Source: Rozella allomycis CSF55
Lineage: Eukaryota > Rozellomycota
Length of the DNA stretch: 64,000 nt
Assembly: GCA_000442015.1 (NCBI GenBank)
Contig: KE561071.1
Coordinates: 1 to 64,000 of the forward strand
Reading direction: 5' to 3'
The position numbers and the translations under genes were made by a program. The notes under the pieces were generated by a model. The model saw only the letters and a list, made by a program, of their open reading frames with translations, was not told where the DNA came from and did not search any database. This document shows, in pieces, positions 1 through 9,149 of this stretch; position 1 is the first letter of the stretch; the number at the start of each line of letters is the position of its first letter.

Positions 1-607
1 TTGTTTTATACGTCAAACACACCAATCATGTTGCAATCTGCGCTTGTTTCTAACATCTACATGGTTTCACAAACTTTGTATAATAGATTCCCTGAAAACT
101 TTCTTGTGCGTCTTCTTGGAGTTTGGGAGGTAATTTTATATTTCTACTTTAATTAAGCCATATGAAGGGACTAGCCATTTTGTTCCAGTAAGGGGAATCG
201 CTTATTTCATTACTGCTCCACATGACATTTCTAGTGTTCTATCGGATCCATTCCACTTTGTTGTCTATTTGATCTTTATGTTGACTGCTTGTGCTGTTCT
301 TTCAAAGACTTGGATTGAAGTTTCTGGATCATCTCCAAAAGATGTTGCACGTCAATTCAAGGAACAACAATTAGTTATTCGTGGTTATCGTGATACTTCT
401 ACTTACAAAGAATTAAAACGTATTATTCCAACTGCAGCCTTGTTCGGTGGTCTTTGTGTTGGTATTTTAACAATTACTGCTGATCTTCTTGGAGCTATTG
501 GAAGTGGAACTGGTATTTTATTGGCGGTTACAATCATTTATCAATACTTTGAAATGTTTGTTAAAGAACAAGCAGAACAAGGAGGATTAGAAGCTATACT
601 GAACTAA
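1..607 (+). CDS. SEC61: Protein translocon subunit Sec61 alpha, C-terminal part (5' truncated by window)
   Basis: The frame is open from base 1 and encodes the C-terminal half of the multi-pass ER translocon channel ([12 protein letters not shown], then [16 protein letters not shown] and [12 protein letters not shown], both strongly conserved in eukaryotic Sec61 alpha). It forms the membrane pore for co- and post-translational import into the ER. Exons are 1..129 and 158..607. A 28-nt GT-AG intron at 130..157 must be removed to join VWE to PYEGTSHF. The last helix ([18 protein letters not shown]) and the short cytosolic tail are intact and end at TAA. The N-terminal half lies outside the window. 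It converges on NAP1, with 46 bp between the two stops. Confidence 0.97.
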
Positions 608-653
608 TAAAGTTTTACATGCACAAAGTTTTTTAAATGATTAAACAAATTTA

Positions 654-1727
654 TTATTGTTGCTTACAATCTGGTTGTTGTTGAGGCTTTTTGCCCTTCT
701 TGTTGCCTTTTGGTTTAGCTTCTGGCTCACTTTCTTCTTCAGAGTCTTCCTCGCTTTCCTCTTCACTTTCTTCTTCGCTCTCTTCATCATCCTCTTCTTC
801 AGATCCATAATCTTCTTCTTCATCAAACATATCCTTTGCTTCTCCAGTAAACCACAATAATGCATAAGGAATTATTTCATTCTTGAACACATCAGTTATT
901 TCAAAGTCAAACTCTTCTTCACCTTCTTCTTCTTTCTTATCACTGAAATAATTAAAAAAGGATTGTCTTGGGACTTCACTTTTAACAACACGTGTTATTT
1001 TTGTTCCAGGCTTTCTTTGTTTCTTTGAAACAAGTTCAACAGTCAAATTCTTTCCTTCCTTCCAATCAATTTTGCATCCCTCAGTATAATCATAATCTAA
1101 ATCACTATCCCCCTTCTTCATGTAGACTGTCTTTGTCAAAACTTCATTGGTAAAATATGGATTCTCGCTAAAATAGAATTTCAATTCAAAGGACTATTTT
1201 TATCTTTAATCGTCGAATCTTACTGGTAATTCTTTGCCTTCTAAATAACGGCATTCAATATTTGTTAAATATTGCAATGCTCCACAATCATCTTCAGTTA
1301 ACAATTCAGTGAACATATCGTGGTTCTTCAATGATGACAGCCAGAATTCAGGAACTCCTTTCATCTCTTCTTCCTTCTCCTTTACTTCTCCAACTTTTGC
1401 AAAATCTTCAGAAGCATCCTCAACCTTGCATTCTTCTTCAGTTGGCTCATACGCACCAGTAACAATCTCAGTTCTCTTCTTGTACATTTCAGCGTATCTC
1501 TCAGAGAATTGTTTTTCAAGCTCTGCAACAGCAAGGCGAAATTCGTATTCAATATCTTTATGCTTGTTTTGGAGGTTTCTTAGCGCATTCAAACGCTTTC
1601 TTACTGCAAGTGGAAGTGACTCCAAATATCCAGAGGAACGTCCGTAAAGCTCTCCCAAACGTTGTTGCAAAAGGTTCATAGCATAAGGTGAGTTGGCAAT
1701 AATATTGGCTGCTTCTTGGTTTGACAT
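654..1727 (-). CDS. NAP1: Nucleosome assembly protein 1
   Basis: This is a histone chaperone of the NAP/SET family. Exons on the minus strand are 1727..1224 and 1193..654, separated by a 30-nt intron (1194..1223) whose removal joins GKELP to SFELKFYFSENPYFTN, a family signature. An N-terminal helical dimerisation region (YEFRLAVAELEKQFSERYAEMYKKRTEI) is followed by the histone-binding fold (DYTEGCKIDWKEGKNLTV, FFNYFSD) and a long acidic Glu/Ser tail. The tail ends in a short basic/Gln stretch. The product is about 357 aa, normal for NAP1. It acts in nucleus and cytoplasm on H2A-H2B. The acidic repeats make the opposite strand look open, but that is a shadow. Confidence 0.95.
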
Positions 1728-1962
1728 TTGAAAAAAGTCTTTAAGCTAAGCCCCTTGTAAAAATCATCATTTTTCTCTCTCGATTCAACAATTCGCTGAA
1801 ATATGCACCAGAGAATAATTTTCTGTTTTTGGCTTATAAAATCTGCTGTTTCAAAATTCCATGTAATTATTGCAAATTTACAAGTTGGTCACTTTGTTTA
1901 TTAATTGTGTTATTTGTTTATTCCGCCCCCGGTCAATTTTGTAATTAAACAAAGCTTAAGAA

Positions 1963-2842
1963 ATGCGAAGTAAGTGTATTGCAATACATATAATTATTAG
2001 ACATCGTAGATATTACGAACACTTCATTAGTCAATAGTTCAGCAAGGCAGCCTTTAATATCTGAAACACTATATGAACAAGTAACTCAATATCTATATTA
2101 CAACAAGTTTCTTCGGCATGGTTTCTCAATAAGGCAAATTGACCGTGATTCAGGTGACCAAGAAGGAACTGAACAAATTTATGAATTTAGATCACCAATT
2201 GTTTACAGAAACCGTCAATTGGCTTCCGTGATTCTACAAGATCGATTAGAGCAACAGTGTCTCTCAAATTCATCTCAGATGAAAGACGTTTCTTCAAGCA
2301 ACCCAGTTTTGGACATGAGGATAACTGAATTCGATGGAGGTGAATATACCCCGCATTATAATTGTCACAACGTATTAAAAGATGACACTACCACTTATTG
2401 TACTGTAAAAAACAAGAATGCCAATATCTTATTCAAACATAATATTTATTGTGAAAATGCTAAAAAGCCTGCATCTTTTGTATTGACAGAAATTGTCATT
2501 AAAGCGCCGGCAATCGGGTACACATGCCCTATAAAAGATGGTCTTATCTTTGTCTCAAACGAACCGATAGACATAGATGCTACATGTGAATTCGATGGAT
2601 TTACAGAAGAAAAATATCGCATGTTTATGAAATCGCAACTAGGAAAAAGGTGGGTTGGTAAGCACACTCCCGCCCTGTATTTTAAAGTCGATCAGAAAGA
2701 ACCAGTATACGTTCGACAGTTGAGGACTCCCCGTTCAGGATCTTATATTCTTGTAAAACTTCTTTCTTCGCACGGCAAAGGCGGCAATATTGATATTCAA
2801 TACATTGGATTCAAAGGTACCATCTTTTTACACAATTTATAG
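1963..2842 (+). CDS. Hypothetical protein with a discoidin/DOC-like C-terminal region
   Basis: I do not recognise the family with certainty. The start is inferred from a 7-nt first exon (1963..1969) and a 31-nt intron (1970..2000, GTAAGT donor). This gives an open frame of 282 aa starting MRNIVDITNTS. The N-terminal third is helical (LYEQVTQYLYYNKFLRHGFSIRQID). The C-terminal two thirds look like a beta-sandwich (NVLKDDTTTYCTVKN, ALYFKVDQKEPVYVRQLRTPRSGSYILVKLLSS) reminiscent of galactose-binding/APC10-type folds. No signal peptide or membrane segment is seen. An alternative is that the first exon is wrong and translation starts downstream. Domain assignment is inference. Confidence 0.6.
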
Positions 2843-2921
2843 GATATTACGGGAAAAAGTCGTTCGACGCTGGGCAAACACTATAATTTTTGTAATAAAT
2901 CGGTAAATTTTTATTCTTAAC

Positions 2922-3338
2922 CTACGATGTCATTGCCTTATGTTCTAATTGTTCTATCGTCAATTCTACAACTAATTGCCAATCATCATGAAACCCCTCT
3001 GTTAAAAGTAAACATGATAAAGTACCATTGATGCATTTCTTAAATTCTTTCAATGCGGCATTGCTATTACCTAGGTTCAAATGACAATATCCAAGTAAAT
3101 GTCGGCCCATCATTTGGGAACCACTTAAAGTAATGTAATAATTCAAGCAAGTAATACATCTAGAGTATGCGCCAAGCTGATAAAAGTCTTTTGCTACCAG
3201 CTAGTATCTTTACAATAGAAATACCTTGTATACATCATTGGCGTCTGCAGGCCGACCCAATTTTTGCATAAACCATTGTGCCACTTCTTCAATTGATAAT
3301 TCCGGCACTAAGGTTTCGTAATTGTCGTAATCTGTCAT
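2922..3338 (-). CDS. Small TPR-like protein
   Basis: About 130 aa. Exons are 3338..3225 and 3200..2922. The intron is 24 nt if it ends in AG (3201..3224) or 27 nt if it ends in TG (3198..3224). Both keep the frame and differ only by one residue at the junction (KLVAKDFY versus KVAKDFY). The start context gives MTDYDNYETLVPELSIEEVAQWF. The middle is a pair of TPR-like helices (KDFYQLGAYSRCITCLNYYITLSGSQMMGRHLLGYCHLNLGNSNAALKEFKKCI). I do not recognise a specific orthologue. It could be a small scaffold subunit of a larger complex. Confidence 0.6.
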
Positions 3339-3568
3339 TTTGTTGTATACGAAATTTCAACGGCCAATTTTGTTAAATCTTAAAAAAATTGTATAATAGT
3401 GCAACTAATTTACTAAATATTAACAAATAATTTTCTCCTCGTCAGGGATCAAATTCATCTATGAAGGGTTCGAAAGATGGCGCCAAGGATTTGGATCTAC
3501 TCTAGTACATATAATTGTAAATTGTTTTATATTCATTTTAAATTTTATGACTTCTATGAATCATGATT

Positions 3569-4670
3569 TTATTTAACCAATTTGTTATCTGAAACAATAG
3601 GAGAATCTCTTAACACTTTTTCACTTTTCGCGCTTTGGATATCAGCAGTTTTGCTCATGGAATCAAGGCTGTATTTTTTAGCCATCGCATCTATGTATAT
3701 ATAGAATTGATTCAAATATGACGACAGAAATGGGACATGGGGTGAGACATCAATAGCACTTCCAAAAATCCCTAGGGCATATAACCCAAGTGAAGAAAGT
3801 AAAAGTGGCAGTGCAGGGAAAACAGAAAACGTGGAATAGCCAGGGGCAAATGTAGCTATAGCGTGATCTACAAACCACGGTATTCCAACAAGAACATTGA
3901 CGACTACAATTACCAAGCATCTAAACATTAACTGTGGTTTTAAAGCACTTTTGGCGCTTGCGGATAAAGATCTCTTTCGTACTTGTATTACAATTTTAAA
4001 TAATGAAATGCAGCAATATAGAGTGCCACTGAAAAAGATAACTTGAAGACTCATCAAAATATATTTGAAGCGATAGTTGTAAAGATCGTAGACACAATGA
4101 TAATGAGATATATAAAAAGGAGTATTCGAGTCATAAATTTTGTTAATAGTTTCGGTCACAATTAGCAATTGCACTGATAACGAAACGAACATCATAAGTA
4201 TTACATTCAACCAGAGTTTCTTTCCGTCAGCCAAGAAGAAGTTTTTTAACGCAACTCGAATTTTTGTATCAGGAATAATATTTTGTGTACTCATCAAGAT
4301 TCAAGTACAGAACTGATGTGTATCCCAGTGCTATCATTGATTGGAAACATGTAATAGAGTAAGATATATTGGACAATATATAGCATTCCAGGTTTGTAAA
4401 GATGTTGAAGTTTCGCGATAGGTCAACAATTAAGCCGGAATCAAAATTTGTCATTACCACGGTTTTAAAAGATGCATAAGTGAAGTAAAAATGAGTGACA
4501 ACAGCAGCGATTCCTCCAAAAAGTAGATGGGGATATATAGGCTTCGTACTTTTCTTAGGATCGGTTATAACGGAATATATAAGCCGAATCACACCTATTA
4601 CATGGAGAATACCTGGAGTAATTGAAAGAAGGTGCGTGAACCCAATAAGGAAAACGTAAACAGAGTTCAT
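3569..4670 (-). pseudogene. Seven-TM receptor-like paralogue 1, frameshifted
   Basis: This is a paralogue of the two intact genes that follow at 4916 and 6280. The frame opens MNSVYVFLIGFTHLLS at 4670 and runs to ALGYTSVLYL. It then shifts, and the rest (STQNIIPDTKIRVALKNFFLADGKKLW to the C-terminus) is in another frame. Compared with the intact paralogues there is a 7-nt insertion near 4285-4300 that looks like a local repeat (TTGA-ATC-TTGA). No intron of normal size explains it. A 19-nt GT-AG segment there would keep frame but would be shorter than any other intron in the window. The gene is therefore probably decaying, unless the assembly is wrong. An unresolved base (N) lies upstream at 4700. 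Confidence 0.7.
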
Positions 4671-4915
4671 GGTTACAAGTGAAAGTGTTTGACTATATAN
4701 AGTACGGGGTATCAAAAAATCATACCATGCTTACCATCTCCATCTATATTATAGTATCGGTTTTATGATTATCTATATAAGAAACATGACGAACACAATC
4801 CATTTTTTAATGCGAGCGAAGCGAGTACAACCGCTAGTACACTTTTATAAATAGAAACATTTGAAACGCTATCGGTTGATGTAATTATCTGTAACATAAT
4901 TGTCATAACTCTTCT

Positions 4916-6004
4916 TTATTGAATCCCTGTTTTTGAAGTATCTAAATTTCCAATGAGCTTAAGGCTTTTGCTTTGTGTTTCTAAAGTTTTAGAGACATTC
5001 GAAGAATGGCTGTATTTCTGCGCCATTGTGTCTATATAAATGTATAGACGGTTCAAATGTGAAGAAAGGAAAGGCACATGCGGACAAACATCATTCGAGC
5101 TACCAAAAATAAGGAAAATAAAAACACCAATGGGAGAAATCAGGATAGGCAATCCGGGAAAAGAAGAAAAAGCCGAGTTTCCTGGTGAATACGTTGCTAT
5201 TGCATGATCAATGATCCAAGGAATACCAGCTAGAGAATTCACTACCACAATAACAACACATCTAAATATTAATTGCGGTTTTAAAGCGCTTTGTGCACCA
5301 GCGGACAAAGATTTTTTACGTGCCTGTAGAACTATTTTTGCTAGAGATATACCACAAAATGTAGCTACACCGAATAGAACTATTTGCAGTATCAACAATA
5401 GATCACGAAAACGATAGTTGTGCAAATCAATAGTGCAATAAAAATTTGATATATAAAAAAGCGGATGTGAATCATCAATTTGATTTGCAGTTTCTCCGAC
5501 CAATAAATATTGAAGGATGACAACTACCACCATTAGGAGCGACGAATTCATCCATGAATATTTTCCTTCAGCCAGAAAGAACTTTGTTAAAAGTGTTCGG
5601 ATTCTGGTTTCCGGTACAATGTTTTGAGTGCACATCAAATACAAAACGGATGTATAACCCAATGACACCATTAACAAATGCGCAGATATAAAATATGATA
5701 TGTTGGCCAATACATAGCATTCAAATTTGGAGAATAGCTCAAAATCATATGAGAAATCAATTATTTTCTCAGACCTAAAATTCGTCAGTACGACTGTCTT
5801 GATTGCGGTGAGTGAAAAGAAGCAGTGAACTGTTACAGCGGAAATCGCACCATGAAAATATTGCGGATACATTGGTTTTGAGCATTTCTTGGGATCAGTA
5901 GCTACAGAATATAATAATCTGAACACGGCCACCAAATGAAGACAGATTGCTGATAGGGATAGCAGATGGGCTAAACAGATGATAAAAACATAGATAGCAT
6001 TCAT
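4916..6004 (-). CDS. Seven-TM receptor-like membrane protein, paralogue 2
   Basis: A single-exon gene of 362 aa. Seven hydrophobic segments are visible at about residues 3-30, 46-70, 92-122, 148-170, 200-225, 240-270 and 282-305. A Cys at the start of helix 3 (FECYVLANISYF) and another in the loop before helix 5 (NFYCTIDLHNYRFRDLL) resemble the helix 3-loop 2 disulfide of G-protein-coupled receptors. A basic third loop (QARKKSLSAGAQSALKPQLIFRCVVIVVVNSLAGIPW) leads into helix 6. The start at 6004 (MNAIYVF) matches paralogue 3, although an in-frame upstream Met exists. I cannot name the family. A GPCR-like role is inferred from topology only. Confidence 0.75.
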   Translation of the reverse strand: MNAIYVFIICLAHLLSLSAICLHLVAVFRLLYSVATDPKKCSKPMYPQYFHGAISAVTVHCFFSLTAIKTVVLTNFRSEKIIDFSYDFELFSKFECYVLANISYFISAHLLMVSLGYTSVLYLMCTQNIVPETRIRTLLTKFFLAEGKYSWMNSSLLMVVVVILQYLLVGETANQIDDSHPLFYISNFYCTIDLHNYRFRDLLLILQIVLFGVATFCGISLAKIVLQARKKSLSAGAQSALKPQLIFRCVVIVVVNSLAGIPWIIDHAIATYSPGNSAFSSFPGLPILISPIGVFIFLIFGSSNDVCPHVPFLSSHLNRLYIYIDTMAQKYSHSSNVSKTLETQSKSLKLIGNLDTSKTGIQ

Positions 6005-6279
6005 GGTTACCGTTGTTGCTACGGTTGAACCCGGAACCCAGAAAATCAACGCGAATATAGTCTAAACTATTTGGATACACGAAGTTATTAACAACGGAGA
6101 TAAAATCTTGCATTTCGACATTTTAAAGGGTGGATAAGATAGAACTCACTCATTTTACTTTTTGTAGAATCGAATTACAACAGGATTGAATTATAAACTA
6201 TTTAAGTTTCAAAACTTCTTCGAAAAAATCTTGACCACACTGAGATGCAACCACATAAAAGGCTATTCCTAACTCTGTT

Positions 6280-7368
6280 TTATTGAATAACAGATTTTGA
6301 AGTACCTGAATTCCCAGTGAGCATGATACTTTTGCTTTGCGTTTCCATTGATTTTGAAAATTTCGAAGAATTGCTGTATTTTTGCGCCATTCTGTCTATG
6401 AAAATGTACAGACGGTTCAAATGTGAAGAAAGAAAGGGCACATGTGGACATACATCATTCGAGCTACCAAAAATAAGGAACACGAAAATTCCAATAGGTG
6501 AAATCAGGATAGGCAATCCGGGAAATGAAGAGAATGGTGAGTTTCCTGGTACATACGTTGCAATTGCATTATCAACGACCCATGGACTCCCGGCCAGGGA
6601 ATTCACTACTACAATAACAACACATCTAAATATCAATTGCGGTTTTAAAGCGCTTTGTGCGCCAGCGGATAAAGACTTTTTGCGCGCCTGTAGAACTATT
6701 TTTGCAAGAGATACACAACAAAATGCAACTACGCTAAATAGAAGTATTTGTAGTATCAACAATAGATCACGAAAACGATAGTTGTGCAAATCAATAGTGC
6801 AATAAAAATTTGAAATATAGAAAGGGGGATGCGGATCTTGAATTTGATTTAGAGTTTCTCCTACTAATACATATTGAAGGATGGCAACCCCAATCATTAA
6901 GACTGAGGAATTTATCCATGAATATTTTCCTTCAGCCAGAAAGAACTTTGTTAAGAGTTTTCGGATTCTGGTTTCTGGTACTATGTTTTGAGTGCACATT
7001 AAATACAAAACGGATGTATAACCCAATGATACCATTAGAATATAGGCAGACATGAAATATGATATGTTGGCCAAGACATAGCATTCAATTCTGGAGAATA
7101 TATCAAAGTTATATGAGAAATCAATTATCTTGTCTGAATTTAGATTTGTCATTGCGACTGTTTTGAGAGCAGTGAATGAGAAGAAGCAATGAACTATGAC
7201 AGCGGAAATCGCACCATGAAAATACTGCGGATACATTGGCTTTGAACATTTCTTGGGATCAATGATCACAGAGTATAGTAATCTGAACACGGCCACCGAT
7301 TGAATACAAATTGCTGATAGAGATAAAAGATGGACTAAGCAGATGATTAAGACATATAAAGCATTCAT
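6280..7368 (-). CDS. Seven-TM receptor-like membrane protein, paralogue 3
   Basis: 362 aa with no intron, the same length as paralogue 2 and very similar to it along the whole protein. Conserved blocks include DPKKCSKPMYPQYFHGAIS, ECYVLANISYF, TQNIVPETRIRKLLTKFFLAEGKYSW, FYCTIDLHNYRFRDLLLILQ and CPHVPFLSSHLNRLYIF. Divergence is concentrated in the first helix, the extracellular half of helix 4 and the C-terminal Ser-rich tail. Seven TM segments and the two putative disulfide cysteines are kept. The tandem head-to-tail arrangement of three copies indicates local duplication, with the ligand-facing parts evolving fastest. Function is unknown. Confidence 0.75.
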   Translation of the reverse strand: MNALYVLIICLVHLLSLSAICIQSVAVFRLLYSVIIDPKKCSKPMYPQYFHGAISAVIVHCFFSFTALKTVAMTNLNSDKIIDFSYNFDIFSRIECYVLANISYFMSAYILMVSLGYTSVLYLMCTQNIVPETRIRKLLTKFFLAEGKYSWINSSVLMIGVAILQYVLVGETLNQIQDPHPPFYISNFYCTIDLHNYRFRDLLLILQILLFSVVAFCCVSLAKIVLQARKKSLSAGAQSALKPQLIFRCVVIVVVNSLAGSPWVVDNAIATYVPGNSPFSSFPGLPILISPIGIFVFLIFGSSNDVCPHVPFLSSHLNRLYIFIDRMAQKYSNSSKFSKSMETQSKSIMLTGNSGTSKSVIQ

Positions 7369-7768
7369 GGCAAGTTGGTAACCGTCGATATTTGACTGCT
7401 AAACAACCTTTCATCGATAGGAAATTAATTTGAATTTTAAATAAAGATGAATGAATTAATTAAAATAGTTTCAACTTTCAACTTCCTTTAAAAACGCGAC
7501 CAGCTCAGAAAGTCCCCTTTAGCATGCAAGGAATACTACTATAGTCTAATTCTATACCGAATATGAAATATTGAAATATATGAAATTGATCGCACTTCAA
7601 GTCTTCAGTTCCGTTTGACATATGTATTAATGAAAAATAGCCCAGCCGCAGGTACCTTTGGGCTTAAACTCGAAACCTAGAAATGAATTTAAATAGAGCG
7701 ACATTATTGAACTCGTTATTTTAACGCACTGGCAAGTCGTCAAAATGGAATAGCGTAATGAAATACTA
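7369..7768. other. Intergenic, about 400 bp, nothing recognised
   Basis: AT-rich stretch between the divergent starts of receptor paralogue 3 and the cyclase-HIT gene. It must hold both promoters. I see no ORF, RNA gene or repeat. Confidence 0.5.
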
Positions 7769-9040
7769 ATGTTGAAATTTCAAGTTTTGGAGTTGGAAAT
7801 TGATTGCTCTTCAGTTCCCGTTGACATTTCCATTCCATTAAATTTTCCACCACTGGTTTCTTGCTTTGGAATAAGATCCATGTTTGACGAGCCTATTTTA
7901 TCAATTTCGGAGGGTGCCTCGGTAAACTGTAGCAAACTGATGATTACACCTCACGCTCATGGAACCCATACAGAATGCATATCTCATATTTCGAAATGTG
8001 AAACAAATATGTCTACTGTGCAATATGGTGCGCATAGCCTTGCTTTATTGATTAGATGCGAGATTTCAAATCGAAGTGAAACAAATGAGACTTGTCCAAG
8101 AAACTCTAAAGCTATCGATAGGGTTATAACACGCAATTCTATAGAGTATGTTATGCAAAAGTATGAAAATTTAAAAACTCACATAAACGCAATTATGATC
8201 CGCACATATGCGTCCGATTTACAATTTCCTATTGATTTTACAAATACCAATCCAGCATACTTTACAAAAGAAGCAATGTCTTTAATTTCAGAATGGAGTG
8301 ATCATGTGCTTGTTGATCTGCCATCAATTGATCGCGAAGATGACGGCGGGGAATTGCTAGCTCACAAGGCCTTTTTCAACAATAACACCAACAAGCTGGT
8401 AACGGAACTATGTCGATTTCCTGATTCTCTTGATGAAGGACTGTACATGCTAACCATGTCGCTTCCGAGATGGAATACTGATGCTGTTCCCACCCAGCCA
8501 CTAGTATCAAGGGTCAAAAGAATGTCTAATTGTATATTCTGCAAAATAATCCAAGGTAAAACAAATACTTAAAATATTAAAAGGTAAGATTTAATATTAT
8601 TTTTAAGCAGGAACAATCCCGTCATTTAAAATTTACGAAAACGAGCTAACATATGCGTTTATGGATATCCAACCTTTATCTATGGGTCATATAGTAAATG
8701 AAATTATTAAATTCGAGTAGCTTGTTATCCCAAAAACACATGCACAGTTTTTCCATGAAGTGCCTGATGAAAATTTGCAGGATTTGCTACCTGTAGCTAA
8801 AAAGATTGCTAGTGTGTTTCATAAAAAGGGAGCGTATAACATTTTGCAAAACAATGGACGACTTGCGAACCAGGTAATTGTAGATTAGCTAAGATATAGG
8901 CTGTTGACCATGTGCACTTTCACATAATTCCCAAGAACAGTGAAGAAGACGGATTGGGTGTTAGATGGAATTCGATGAAGCCCAATATGGAAGATTTGAA
9001 AAAGCTGGCTGACGAGATCCAATCGAAAATTCCGGCCTAG
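7769..9040 (+). CDS. Cyclase-family (kynurenine-formamidase-like) domain fused to a HIT nucleotide hydrolase
   Basis: Exons are 7769..8555, 8611..8693, 8721..8873 and 8900..9040, giving 387 aa. Residues 1 to about 250 are a cyclase/formamidase-fold metal hydrolase (VDISIPLNF, SVNCSKLMITPHAHGTHTEC with the HxGTH metal motif, LYMLTMSLPRWNTDAVPTQPLV). Without any stop the frame runs into a complete HIT domain (MSNCIFCKIIQGTIPSFKIYEN, GHILVIPKTHAQFF, and the catalytic HVHFHIIP). The HIT part alone would start at 8522 and resembles Hint/HNT1-type phosphoramidases. The first intron (8556..8610) is 55 nt and reads as two abutting mini-introns of 28 and 27 nt. The product could be a true fusion. Two transcripts from one locus are the alternative. 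Confidence 0.85.
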
Positions 9041-9149
9041 TGAGATTGGCACCACTAATAAATTATATTTATATGATGTGCTGGAACGTGTTATTTGATG
9101 ATTTTGGATGCCTTTTAGCGTTTGACCCTGGTTGTGTATTTTAGAAAAA

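Noticed and set aside
657-860. Plus-strand hydrophobic ORF opposite the NAP1 tail
   Set aside because: It is antisense to the GAA/GAG-rich acidic tail, and poly-Phe/Leu is the expected shadow.
4285-4303. A 19-nt GT-AG intron that would repair receptor paralogue 1
   Set aside because: It restores frame but removes conserved residues kept in both paralogues and is shorter than any other intron. A 7-nt insertion is simpler.
6317-6781. Plus-strand ORFs opposite the receptor paralogues
   Set aside because: They occur at the same place in copies 2 and 3, as expected of shadows of conserved coding sequence.
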